Of a DNA stretch of 64,000 nt, positions 16,812-24,698 are shown piece by piece. Position 1 is the first letter of the stretch. Each line of letters begins with the position of its first letter. The notes below the pieces were generated by a model, which was given only the letters and a program-made list of their open reading frames with translations, ran no database searches and was not told the origin of the DNA. This stretch comes from Thauera sp. (lineage in GTDB: Bacteria > Pseudomonadota > Gammaproteobacteria > Burkholderiales > Rhodocyclaceae). The translations under genes and the position numbers were made by a program. The DNA is taken from assembly GCA_017302295.1 (NCBI GenBank), contig JAFLDS010000001.1, positions 186,001 through 250,000 of the forward strand. Reading direction: 5' to 3'.

Positions 16812-17699
16812 TCACAGCTTATCCCCAGGTCGAGTTGTCGAGCGGCGACGGCGGCGCGGGATGCCGAGCGCGTCGGGATTGGTGGGTACGAAGGACAGGA
16901 TTTCGGGGCCGCCGAGGCACTGCTCGATGGTCAGGCGATAGCCCGGCAGCGGCTGGCGGCGCACGATGTCGCGCAGGTCGTAGGCGAAATGCTTGAGCGG
17001 CGAGAGACTGCCGGACTTCGCGTGAAGATGCGGGAAGTCGAAGCTCCAGCCGTGTTCCTGCTTGCCGCCGTGCTTGCGCACGAGGCGGTAGAGCCAGCGC
17101 TCCAGACCGCCGGTCAGCCTGAAATAGTTGCGGTCGATCGTCAGGACTAGCGCGTCATCGAGGACAGCGGCGTAGAACCAGTCCGGCACGATCAGTTCGA
17201 GCCCGAGCGGGCGGCCGCGGTGATCGGCTCGCTCCTTCCATTCGTTGATCCAGGAGAAGCGGTGCATCCGCCGCTCGGTCGGCTGGCGGATTGAGGTCGC
17301 TATGGTGGTGGACTGGAGGCGGTCGAGCGCGGCCTTAAGCCGGTCGTAATTGCGCAGCGAGACACCGCGTCCAATGAAGTTCAGAATCTCGTAAGGCGTG
17401 GTCGCCATCAGGCGTGACGGGCGCAGGCCGACGTCACGGGCCTCGACGATTTGCGAGGCCGCCCAGATCAGAACGTCCGCGTCCCAGATCGTCGCCATGC
17501 CGTGCTCGGGCACGGCTTCGACACGGATTTTCACCGAACCCGCCTTGAAGTCGATCGGCGTCAGGCGCTTCGACTTGGCAAGCGAGAAGAACGGATAGGC
17601 CATGAGGTCCTGCGCGTCGCGCGGCGCGAGATCGCCGGGTAGCGCCCGGAACAGATCGAGCTGCGCACGCTCGTCGTGCTGTGTGTGACGGGACGACAT
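16812..17699 (-). CDS. repA: RepA-type replication initiator
   Basis: A 295-residue protein of the plasmid replication initiator A family found in alphaproteobacterial plasmids and conjugative elements. Seen: a PRDAQDLMAYPFFSLAKSKR start region, an IWDADVLIWAASQI segment, a TPYEILNFIGRG...YDRLKAALDRL region and an LYRLVRKHGG motif. The length fits a complete protein. It probably binds the adjacent iterons, which would allow extrachromosomal replication of a plasmid or excised element. It follows the HTH gene by 11 bases. Confidence 0.88.
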   Translation of the reverse strand: MSSRHTQHDERAQLDLFRALPGDLAPRDAQDLMAYPFFSLAKSKRLTPIDFKAGSVKIRVEAVPEHGMATIWDADVLIWAASQIVEARDVGLRPSRLMATTPYEILNFIGRGVSLRNYDRLKAALDRLQSTTIATSIRQPTERRMHRFSWINEWKERADHRGRPLGLELIVPDWFYAAVLDDALVLTIDRNYFRLTGGLERWLYRLVRKHGGKQEHGWSFDFPHLHAKSGSLSPLKHFAYDLRDIVRRQPLPGYRLTIEQCLGGPEILSFVPTNPDALGIPRRRRRSTTRPGDKL

Positions 17700-17710
17700 G
17701 GCGTGTCGTC

Positions 17711-17992
17711 TCAGCGCGGCCGGCGGCCGGCGAAGCGGCGATCCGACGGCTCCTGCCGCTTGGCGGGGAGCACCGTGCCGCGCGGGTCAGAGGTCGAACT
17801 GACGAGGCCGCGATCGGCCCAGGTCTGGAGATCCTCTATGGCGTAGACGACTCGGCCGCCGAGCTTCCTGTAAGCCGGGCCGGTGCCGTAGGTGCGGTGC
17901 TTCTCCAGTGTGCGCTCGGACAGTCCGAGGAAGCGAGCGGCCTCCTGCGTGCGCAGGTAGCGTGGCGGGATGCCGGCGGTCGTATCGGCCAT
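17711..17992 (-). CDS. Small MerR/excisionase-like helix-turn-helix protein
   Basis: A 93-residue protein whose residues 10-62 (YLRTQEAARFLGLSERTLEKHR...YRKLGGRVVYAIEDLQTWAD) form the winged HTH_17 domain seen in excisionases and AlpA-like regulators. The C-terminal 30 residues are basic and disordered. It is cotranscribed with repA and is probably a regulator of replication or transfer. An excisionase role is possible, but there is no integrase in this window to pair with it. Confidence 0.85.
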   Translation of the reverse strand: MADTTAGIPPRYLRTQEAARFLGLSERTLEKHRTYGTGPAYRKLGGRVVYAIEDLQTWADRGLVSSTSDPRGTVLPAKRQEPSDRRFAGRRPR

Positions 17993-18088
17993 TGTCGAGC
18001 CTCCGTGGTCTCATCGGGGGCCGCTGCCGTCAGGCGGCGGTTCGAGAGCACGGTGGCGTGAAGGCGGTGGGTCGGACGATGTCGGAGA

Positions 18089-18098
18089 TAGGAATCTA
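18089..18098. promoter_or_regulatory. Second copy of TAGGAATCTA, upstream of the HTH-repA pair
   Basis: An exact 10-base match to the parA-upstream motif (16673-16682), about 100 bases before the HTH start. In the 138-base gap this is the only clear shared element. Ten-base identity in such GC-rich DNA, at matching positions before two maintenance operons, suggests a common operator or promoter element. Confidence 0.4.
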
Positions 18099-18130
18099 GT
18101 TTCGACACGCCGCAGGCGGTCGATGGCGGG

Positions 18131-18890
18131 CTATGATCGGCGGGGTCGGTGCAGGAGGGAGCGGTAGCCGCCTTCAACGAGTTTCACGCCGTCGCGCGCC
18201 AGCCGGATCGTGATTTCGCGCAGCGCGTCCCCGGCCCAGGAGGCGGCGTCGATTCTATGACCAGGGAACAGAACCTCCCCGATCGATCGATATGTCGCGC
18301 CGGCACGACGTCCATCGACCGCACGCAGCATTTGGCGCGCGCGCTCGCGGCGCTGCGGCGTCATTCGAGGGTCGTTCGGGACGCGCTTGCCTTTGATCGC
18401 GCTCCAGAACCGGGTCAGCGCGGTCTGTCGATCCGGTGTGAGGGCATCGAACATGACCATCGCCGCGAGCGGGTTCTCGTCCTGCGGGTCTGCGAGCGTG
18501 ACGTCATAGTGCTCGCCGCGAATATCGAGCCTCAGGTGAGAAGGGTCGTGTTGGAATATGGCGCGGAGCCGCAGTTCATCGGCAGTGATGGAGAAGCCGT
18601 CAGGACGTGGACCTGCGGCGAACAATATTGCCGCGGGGTCGATTTGTGGGGTCCAGAAGATCTGCTGGCTGTGAGCCGGGATAAGAGGGTCGGCGCCGAA
18701 ATCGCAACCCCCATAGGTTCGCAAATTCTTCCGCTGTTTCGAGTGAAAGCCGGCCGCTGGACACAAGATCCTGATAGGCTTTCCGGTAGTCAGGGTTTCG
18801 GCGCAGGAATTCCCAGGCAAGGTCACCCGGATTTAGATTGTCGATATAGTCATAGGCGGTCTCCGATCGCCAACTTTCATCTTCGGACAT
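18131..18890 (-). pseudogene. Frameshifted DUF6499-DUF2285 transcriptional regulator-like gene
   Basis: Two frames together reconstruct one protein. From the ATG at 18890 the first frame encodes the DUF6499-like N-terminus (SETAYDYIDNLNPGDLAWEF, then FANLWGLRF). At about 18692-18703 the homologous reading moves to a second frame, continuing GADPLIPAHSQQIFWTPQID and then the DUF2285 domain (LRFWSAIKG-like region to the stop at 18131). One extra base, or two missing, in the GGCGCC-rich stretch explains it. DUF2285 proteins are HTH-type regulators of conjugative elements. If the shift is real the gene is probably inactive; a sequencing error is the other option. Confidence 0.8.
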
Positions 18891-18987
18891 CCTCCACCGC
18901 CTCCGCGCAATTGTGACGCAACGCGAGTCAAGCAGCGGTCACATTCCCAAGTTGAGTATTGCGTGGGAAGAACGAAGTCGGATCAAC

Positions 18988-19008
18988 GTGATGCAGGTTC
19001 TGCATCAC
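18988..19008. promoter_or_regulatory. Perfect 9-bp inverted repeat GTGATGCAG-GTT-CTGCATCAC
   Basis: It lies just after the stop of the 91-residue gene (19010) and about 100 bases upstream of the DUF6499 start. Without a T-run on either strand it is a poor intrinsic terminator. The symmetric arms with a 3-base spacer look like an operator for a dimeric repressor, for example the XRE protein at 19400. Confidence 0.5.
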
Positions 19009-19009
19009 C

Positions 19010-19285
19010 TCAGTGCAGGCGGGGACCAAGAAGCTCGCAAAAGCCGTTTTCGATCATCCATTTCGCGCGAGCGAGGTGGGCGGCATGAATTTTCGCAGCA
19101 CGGTTGGGGTCCGCTGCGGGATCGAGGCCGAAGAGAAGCTCCACGACTTCCTCCCAGGTCGCGCCGTCCGCCTCGGCGTCGAGCAGCCTCAGGTACAGCT
19201 TCAGATGCGCCTGGTCATAGGCGGTGAGCGCCGGGCCGAGCGGCGGTTCGTCCAGATATTCTGCGTTGGTCACGATGAGCCCCAC
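19010..19285 (-). CDS. Small conserved protein of conjugative elements (DUF2285-like, uncertain)
   Basis: A 91-residue, mostly helical acidic protein with a recognisable pattern: TAYDQAHLKLYLRLLDAEAD, then ATWEEVVELLFGLDP and an AARIHAAHL-like segment, ending GFCELLG. I recall similar small proteins with DNA-binding/DUF2285-type names upstream of DUF6499 genes in sphingomonad elements, but cannot confirm the family here. It is probably regulatory, given its place between the XRE gene and the DUF6499 gene. Confidence 0.65.
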   Translation of the reverse strand: MGLIVTNAEYLDEPPLGPALTAYDQAHLKLYLRLLDAEADGATWEEVVELLFGLDPAADPNRAAKIHAAHLARAKWMIENGFCELLGPRLH

Positions 19286-19399
19286 GAGTCATTCGTATCC
19301 AATCTGGAGCGGTTTGTTAACCGTAATGATATCCCGCGCCACACCGCCGCGGTTTGACGCAAAATCAGGATGGTCGGACGGGTTCGCCCGAAAAAGTCG

Positions 19400-19642
19400 T
19401 CAAGGGTTGTCCTTGTCACCAACCAGCATCACTCCCACGCTTTGGCCGGAGTTGAGCAGGACGATGCCAACGCCTTCAAAGGCTCGACGGACCTGATCGC
19501 GTGTTGATTCGTACACCTCGAGTCCGCTGTCGGATTCAAGGCGCTTCAACGCGGTCAGTGATACCCGGGCCTTGTCAGCGAGTGTCTCCTGTGTCCAGCC
19601 GAGCAACGCGCGTGCGGCCCGTGATTGTCGGGCAGTGATCAT
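19400..19642 (-). CDS. XRE-family helix-turn-helix regulator
   Basis: An 80-residue single-domain HTH_3 protein. The helix-turn-helix spans about residues 4-40 (RAARALLGWTQETLADKARV then SLTALKRLES), followed by a short beta-like C-terminal segment (GVMLVGD). Such proteins often control excision or transfer of ICEs. It is a single gene between the 91-residue gene and the DUF736 copy 2 region. A good TATAAT hexamer sits about 50 bases upstream (19690-19695) but reads on the plus strand. Confidence 0.88.
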   Translation of the reverse strand: MITARQSRAARALLGWTQETLADKARVSLTALKRLESDSGLEVYESTRDQVRRAFEGVGIVLLNSGQSVGVMLVGDKDNP

Positions 19643-19791
19643 GCATGATCACCTCCCACTCGGACCTACGCGAGCGCCAGAACTACGGCTATAATAGTCG
19701 TTCTTGCTAGGAATGGCCAGCGGTTCTGGCTTTTGCCGCGCGATTCCAGCATCGGATGCCGCAGGTGATTCGCTTCATCGTCAGGCGTTTG

Positions 19792-19818
19792 GCCCCGCCC
19801 GGATTGTCCGGGCGGGGC
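19792..19818 (-). terminator. Strong GC hairpin after DUF736 copy 2
   Basis: Arms GCCCCGCCCGG (19792-19802) and CCGGGCGGGGC (19808-19818), with a 5-base loop, lie 13 bases after the DUF736 stop on the minus strand. No long T-run follows, so it is either a weak intrinsic terminator or a hairpin that stabilises the 3' end. Confidence 0.5.
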
Positions 19819-19830
19819 TTCGCGCTGGGC

Positions 19831-20160
19831 TTACTCGCCGTTGCGGCGGCCGTTCGGGCGGGACCAGATGAGGCTGAAGCCTTCGCCTTCCTCGTCGTCG
19901 AAGAGGTTGGCGTAGATCGGGGCGTTGAAGCTAGGATCGTCGAGCTTCAGGCCCAGATAGGCACGGCCCTCGTTGGAGGTTTTGGACCAGGCGGCGCCGA
20001 TCTCGGCGCGGCCGACGAAGACGCGGTGGCTGGGGGCGTTCTCGCCGGTGGCGCGGGCCTCGGGGACGATGCGGACGTTCTTCGTCTGCAGGCTGAGGGT
20101 GACGATTTCGCCGTTGAACTCGTTGTTGCCGGTCTTCTTGAAGGTGCCGATGGTCGCCAT
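19831..20160 (-). CDS. DUF736 family protein (copy 2)
   Basis: A 109-residue DUF736 protein beginning MATIGTFKKTGNNEFNGEI, with the central NVRIVPEARATGENAPSHRV and the C-terminal LDDPSFNAPIYANLF...LIWSRP. It is the more typical member of the two in this window (copy 1 at 14264-14611) and the two are clearly diverged, not a recent duplication. The start is fixed by the conserved N-terminus and an AGGAGA-like ribosome site (sense strand) 5 bases upstream. The function is unknown. Confidence 0.93.
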   Translation of the reverse strand: MATIGTFKKTGNNEFNGEIVTLSLQTKNVRIVPEARATGENAPSHRVFVGRAEIGAAWSKTSNEGRAYLGLKLDDPSFNAPIYANLFDDEEGEGFSLIWSRPNGRRNGE

Positions 20161-20739
20161 GGTAGTTCTCCTTGAACTCTGCTCCGAGCCCGCACCATTG
20201 CGGCCTCGATGGCGATCGACAGGCCGGAGGCGATTGACGGCGCACCCCGCAGGGGCCTGACAGCAAAGGAGGGGCTTTCTTGGCTCGCGAGGAATGACGG
20301 CGCAGCCGGCAGGGGAAGAAAGTTTCGACGCCGCTGTTGCGGCATAGGCGATCGAGGCGCAGCCGACCTTCGGCCAGATCAGCCCATTGAAGAGGCCGTT
20401 TTGGAGCGGTCGACCTGACAGAGACGCATCACCGGAGAACGTGGCGACCACCCCGAACCGATGGACCGTGACGACGCCTGACACGGCGGTTCAAACCAAC
20501 TCCAGCAGACGCTCCGTTCCGCCGACTCCTGCCCGTCGCCCACGAGATCGCCCCCTCTCGGCACCCGCACCGTCGTTGGGCGCGCCGTCAGGGCATTGCC
20601 CCAAGCACCGTCACCGAGGGAATGGCGCGTCAATTGGGTTAGCCGTCGATCCGATCAACGCGATTGCGAATGACCCTGCCGACGAGGAGCGCGACACGTA
20701 AGACATCAACCCACCGTCCTGCCGCCGCCGGCAACGATG
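20161..20739. other. 579-base interval without a convincing gene
   Basis: Open frames exist on both strands, but none has a good start and ribosome site or a recognisable sequence. Two short imperfect direct repeats (GACGGCGCA-CCCCGCAGGGG near 20237 and GACGGCGCA-GCCGGCAGGGG near 20295) lie in the part upstream of DUF736 copy 2. The interval may be a long leader plus decayed sequence. Confidence 0.5.
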
Positions 20740-21180
20740 TCAGGCGCGCGCGACGTTCTGCACGGTTGGCCCGGGTGCGGCCATTCCTGTCACCCGGATC
20801 AGCGCCGTTACGCCAACGGCAATCGCGCCGATGACGGAGAAGATGATCTGCCAGGTGTCGGAGGGCATGGTGTGTTTCACGATGCCATGTGTCGCATGGT
20901 AGCCAGCGAGCGCCGCAGGCGCGACGAAGGCGAGTGCGATCGCGAGCCGTATCCAGAGCGGACGGATGAAGGCGAGCAGGAACTGCCCGAGGCCGAGCGT
21001 CAGCGCGGCGACGGCGAGGCCGACGAGGATCGCCCCGAGCCAACCGGCGCCGGTCTGGAAGGCCCAATTCCCGGCGCTGACGCCCGCGAAGAACGGCAGC
21101 GCGAAGACAGCCAGTGTGAATAGAAGCCAGCACAGGGCGCCGATCGCCACGATGCTGGAGAGGATGCCGATGAAAACCAT
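20740..21180 (-). CDS. Small polytopic membrane protein, unknown function
   Basis: The ATG at 21180, with GGAG nine bases upstream, gives 146 residues. Four hydrophobic segments are visible: about 2-30 (VFIGILSSIVAIGALCWLLF), 40-65, 70-95 and 100-125. It has no motif I recognise. It is probably cotranscribed with, and downstream of, the 55-residue membrane peptide at 21325-21492. A role in surface exclusion or element maintenance would be only a guess. Confidence 0.7.
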   Translation of the reverse strand: MVFIGILSSIVAIGALCWLLFTLAVFALPFFAGVSAGNWAFQTGAGWLGAILVGLAVAALTLGLGQFLLAFIRPLWIRLAIALAFVAPAALAGYHATHGIVKHTMPSDTWQIIFSVIGAIAVGVTALIRVTGMAAPGPTVQNVARA

Positions 21181-21324
21181 GGTGGTGTTCTCCGTGAGAT
21201 AAAGGTCTGACGGTCGCGCCTCCACCACCACCACGGCGCGTTACCAGTATAGCCGAAGAGAAGACGAGACGGGAGCGGAAATCCCATGGGACTTCCGCTT
21301 GCGGCCGCGACGCCTTGCCCGCGA

Positions 21325-21492
21325 TTACGGGGCGAAGGGATCGACCTCGTGAACGATGGCGGCGAGTTCGCCGTCATATTCGGCTGCGGGCATGACGCCC
21401 ATGGTGCCGTCGCCGGCCTGGAAGATGACGATCGAGACCATGAGGGTGGTGGCGAGGCTGAAGGCGAAGGCGTGAGCTTGATTGAGGGACAT
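21325..21492 (-). CDS. Small single-span membrane peptide, unknown function
   Basis: A 55-residue peptide with a hydrophobic segment at about 7-26 (AFAFSLATTLMVSIVIFQAG) and an acidic C-terminus. The start is supported by GGAG eight bases upstream on the sense strand. The codon pattern is that of a real gene, and the neighbour at 20740-21180 is also a membrane protein. No family is recognised. Confidence 0.6.
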   Translation of the reverse strand: MSLNQAHAFAFSLATTLMVSIVIFQAGDGTMGVMPAAEYDGELAAIVHEVDPFAP

Positions 21493-21828
21493 GTGACCGG
21501 CTCCTGTCTTGGAGGCGGGAGGCCATCTCCCGCGCGACAGGCGCCCGATGTGTCCGGGCGATGGCCGCAATCACCGCGCAGGCGAAGCCGGAGCGGCGGC
21601 ACGCTTTGCGTAGTCCGACCCTTTATGGGTTGATGGCGTCAGGCCAGCGGCTGGACCAAGGATCAGCGCAATGGAAGCGGGAGATGGTTTTCCGCCATGA
21701 CCGAAGCCATGATGGAAACGCCCGCTCAATGCTTTCGGGCCAAAGCATCGCCACCATGCTGCCGGTCGTGATGCTGCCGACATGGACAGGTATAGTCATC
21801 CTAAGTGCAACAGCCGAAGAGGACGCCC
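21493..21828. other. Intergenic region between divergent genes
   Basis: This 336-base interval separates the minus-strand membrane peptide from the plus-strand flavin reductase, so it should hold two divergent promoters. A TATAGT hexamer (21790-21795) about 35 bases before the reductase start is the only candidate noticed. No gene is convincing here. Confidence 0.5.
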
Positions 21829-22389
21829 ATGCCGAAGCTGCCTAAGAAAACCGACTTCCCGGTCAGCCAGGTGCGGCGCTATCTGGAGCCCGGCCCGATC
21901 GTGCTGGTGTCGTCGAAGTGGCAGGGCGCGACGAACATCATGACGCTCGGCTGGCACACGATCCTGGAGTTTTCGCCGTCTCTGGTCGGCCTGATGATCT
22001 CCGGCGGCAATCACAGTCACCGGATGATCCGCGAGAGCCGGGAGTGTGTGATCAATCTGCCGACGACGGCGCTGACCGATACCGTGGTCGGGATCGGCAA
22101 TACGTCGGGAGCCGAAATCGACAAGTTCGCCAAGTTCGACCTCACGGCGGAAGACGCGAGCGAGATCAATGCGCCGCTCATCGGCGAATGCCATGCCAGC
22201 TTCGAATGCCGCCTTCATGACGATGCACTGGTCGACAAGTACAACTTCTTCATCTTCGAGGTGGTGAAGGCGCATGTCGCCACGTCGCCAAAACATCCCG
22301 AGACGTTGCACTATACCGGCGACGGCGTGTTCGTGGTGTCCGGCAAGGTCATCAGCCGCAGATCGCTGTTCCGACCTGAGATGCTGTGA
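21829..22389 (+). CDS. Flavin reductase family protein (FMN-binding split barrel)
   Basis: The ATG at 21829, with AAGAGGA upstream, gives 186 residues; a GTG at 21805 would add eight. The protein shows the flavin reductase-like FMN-binding fold: GPIVLVSSKWQGATNIMTLGWH at the N-terminus, PSLVGLMISGGNHSHRMI in the middle and EVVKAHV near the C-terminus. Such proteins reduce flavins with NAD(P)H for monooxygenases or bind FMN alone; the substrate is unknown. It is one of only two plus-strand genes inside the minus-strand backbone, and so may be a passenger. Confidence 0.88.
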   Translation: MPKLPKKTDFPVSQVRRYLEPGPIVLVSSKWQGATNIMTLGWHTILEFSPSLVGLMISGGNHSHRMIRESRECVINLPTTALTDTVVGIGNTSGAEIDKFAKFDLTAEDASEINAPLIGECHASFECRLHDDALVDKYNFFIFEVVKAHVATSPKHPETLHYTGDGVFVVSGKVISRRSLFRPEML

Positions 22390-22398
22390 AGGCAGCGC

Positions 22399-23334
22399 TT
22401 ACGCGCCGCCTCCTTTCTGGCGGAAATCGTACAGTGGAATGCCAAGCTTCCTCGCCTTGTCGGCGAGATTGTCCTGGATGCCGGTGCCGGGGAAGACGAT
22501 GACCCCGATCGGGAGCACGTCGAGCATCTGATCGTTGCGCTTGAACGGTGCGGCCTTGGCGTGTTTCGTCCAGTCGGGGGCGAAGCCGACCTGCGGCACC
22601 TTGCGGGTGTCGGCCCATTTTGCCGCGATCTTCTCGGCGCCCTTCGGCGATTTGCCGTGCAGCAACACCATGTCGGGGTGTTTGGCGTGGACCTGATCGA
22701 GCTTGGCCCAGATCAGGTGATGATCGTTGAAGTCGAGCCCGCCGGTGAAGGCGATCTTCGGACCTGCGGGCAGCAGCACCTGATTGTCGGCGCGTTTCTT
22801 GGCGGCGAGGAAGTCCCGGCTGTCGATCATCGCCGAGGTCAGGTTGCGATGGTTGACCATCGATCCGCTGCGCGGTCGCCAGTTCGATCCGGTATGGCGC
22901 TCATAGTGTTCGGCGGCCTGGTCGCGCATCAGCTCGAAGGCGTTGCGGCGCTCGATCAGGGTCTGCCCCTCGGCCGTCAGGCGTTCCAGCTCGACGGCCT
23001 TCACTTCGCTGCCGTCCTGTTCGCGCTGGCCGCGGCGCTGCGCCTGTTCATTGTCGTCCAGCTCGCGCTCGATCCGGACGGTGGCCCGGTGGAAGAGGTT
23101 GACGGTCGACCAGAGGAGATCGTCGAGGTCGGGCTCGAGGCGGGTGTCTTCCAGGGTGACGATCAGGGCGTCGAAGATGTCGGCGATGGCGCCGGCGACA
23201 TGGTCGCCCTCCGGAAGCGGTCGGGGATCGGGTTCATCCGTGAAGGGACGGTAGCCATAAAGCTGAAGTTCGCTGAGGACATGGTCGGTGGGGGAAGAGG
23301 CGTGGTGCGGTTCGTAGTCGTCGTGCTTGCTCAT
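22399..23334 (-). CDS. DUF2493 protein with C-terminal SLOG (YspA-like) domain
   Basis: The chosen ATG (23334) gives 311 residues. The N-terminal two thirds are charged and helical. The C-terminal third (about 205-311) carries the DUF2493/SLOG pattern: KIAFTGGLDFNDHHLIWAKL, then VLLHGKSPKGAEKIAAKWA and VIVFPGTGIQDNLADKARK. SLOG domains bind nucleotide-derived ligands and are common in mobile-element and conflict proteins; the ligand here is unknown. It converges on the flavin reductase gene, the stops being 9 bases apart. Confidence 0.88.
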   Translation of the reverse strand: MSKHDDYEPHHASSPTDHVLSELQLYGYRPFTDEPDPRPLPEGDHVAGAIADIFDALIVTLEDTRLEPDLDDLLWSTVNLFHRATVRIERELDDNEQAQRRGQREQDGSEVKAVELERLTAEGQTLIERRNAFELMRDQAAEHYERHTGSNWRPRSGSMVNHRNLTSAMIDSRDFLAAKKRADNQVLLPAGPKIAFTGGLDFNDHHLIWAKLDQVHAKHPDMVLLHGKSPKGAEKIAAKWADTRKVPQVGFAPDWTKHAKAAPFKRNDQMLDVLPIGVIVFPGTGIQDNLADKARKLGIPLYDFRQKGGGA

Positions 23335-23648
23335 GGGATGCTCCGTCGGTTCGACCGCGACCCTCGCGGCCTTCATGGCGACGAAAGCCGGCGGGCGGGC
23401 CGGACCTGCATCCGCAGCGGAGCGGAGGGCCGGAGCACAGCGGAGGAGGACGAAGGCGGGCTATTTTGCCTCGCGATGGAAAGCGGCCTGCGGCCGCGCC
23501 GGAAAATAGTCCGCCGCAGGCATTGCGGGTTCGGGCCGTTTGCTGGCCGATCGCCCTCTCGAAGGCCGGGGCGCGGTTCTCTCCGACCTGGGGATCATCC
23601 GAGCGATGCCGACGACGGTGCTCCCGCCGCCTGCATTCTCCTCGCGGC
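23335..23648. other. 314-base interval without a convincing gene
   Basis: It lies between two minus-strand genes. The part near 23335-23480 is probably the leader of the DUF2493 gene (purine-rich, with GGAGG-like runs on the plus strand). No clear terminator or further gene was found. Confidence 0.45.
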
Positions 23649-24698
23649 CTATGCCGCCAGCGCCATGAAGCGTGCGACGTCCTGTGGCGCGATCTGAACC
23701 CGTGCCGCTGCCCGGAGACTGTCCAGACCCGCCAAACGGAGATCCTCGTTGAAGTCGCCCAAGGTTGGAGACACCACGACCGCCTCGATCCCGGCCGCAT
23801 TCGCCCGCTCGATCAACGTCGTCATCGCACCGTCGCCGGCCGGATCATTGTCGCGCGCGATGTAGAGCCGGCGCAGCGTGTCGGGGAACAGGATGGCCGA
23901 GAGATGCGCCGCCGAGAGCGCTGCCGCCATCGGCATGGTGGGCAGCGCCATTCTGAGCGACAGCATCGTCTCTATGCCTTCGCCCGCCGCCATTACTTCG
24001 CCCGCCACACCGAAGCGAACGGCGTGTCCCAGGAGGTCGCCCATCGCCCGTCTCGGTGTGTCGATCGGGGCTTTGTCCGAGCCGTCAGGGGCTAGCCAGG
24101 TGCGATGCGCGCCGGTCTGATGCCCGGCGAGATCGGTGACCGATGCGATCATCGCCGGCCAGGTCTCGGTCGGGGAATGCTCGTCAGGCCGGTAGTAGCA
24201 GCGAGGATGGAAGCGTAGGCTTCCGGTTCCGTGCAAATCCGTAATGCCGCGTGTGCGGAGATACGTCTTTACGAGCGTGCCTGAGATCGGCTGCGCCATG
24301 GCAAAGAGCCGCCGTGCCGCTTCCGGTGATCCGGATGGTGCCGGTGATTTGCGTTCGCCGTCATGCGGATGGTCCGGTTCGGGATGGGGCATCGACAGGA
24401 AGGTGCGCGCCTCATCGGCGACGTCCTTGAAGTCGATCAGGCCGCAGCTCTCGCGAATGACGTCGAGCAGATCGCCATGCTCGCCGGTGGCAGCGTCGGT
24501 CCATTTGCCGGCGGCGCCCTTGCCGGTTTCGCCGCCCTTTAGCCGCACGAACATCGAGCGGCCGGGCGTATTGCGGACATCGCCGACCAGCCAATAGCGG
24601 CCCTCGCGATGGCCGGAGGTCAGGTAATGCCGGCACACCGCCTCGGCCTGTCTGCCAAGACGGATCGCCAGCTCGGAAGCGTCGTGCCGTGCCATCAC
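23649..24698 (-). CDS. Toprim-domain protein (DUF7146-type, primase-like)
   Basis: A 349-residue protein with an N-terminal region resembling the zinc-free primase-like fold of the DUF7146 group (YWLVGDVRNTPGRSMFVRLKG) and a C-terminal Toprim domain (about 225-320). The acidic residues are in AAGEGIETMLSLR (Glu) and ARDNDPAGDGA (DxD). Such proteins probably act in element DNA replication or repair. The start overlaps the end of the strawberry-notch gene (stop 24695), so the two are likely translated together. Confidence 0.88.
   Translation of the reverse strand: MMARHDASELAIRLGRQAEAVCRHYLTSGHREGRYWLVGDVRNTPGRSMFVRLKGGETGKGAAGKWTDAATGEHGDLLDVIRESCGLIDFKDVADEARTFLSMPHPEPDHPHDGERKSPAPSGSPEAARRLFAMAQPISGTLVKTYLRTRGITDLHGTGSLRFHPRCYYRPDEHSPTETWPAMIASVTDLAGHQTGAHRTWLAPDGSDKAPIDTPRRAMGDLLGHAVRFGVAGEVMAAGEGIETMLSLRMALPTMPMAAALSAAHLSAILFPDTLRRLYIARDNDPAGDGAMTTLIERANAAGIEAVVVSPTLGDFNEDLRLAGLDSLRAAARVQIAPQDVARFMALAA

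Noticed and set aside
20379..20633. An 84-codon minus-strand frame upstream of DUF736 copy 2
   Set aside because: No ribosome site, arginine/serine-rich shadow-like composition and no recognised family.
22561..23697. A 378-codon plus-strand frame opposite the DUF2493 gene
   Set aside because: It overlaps a recognised SLOG-domain gene and shows only low-complexity residues; an antisense shadow.
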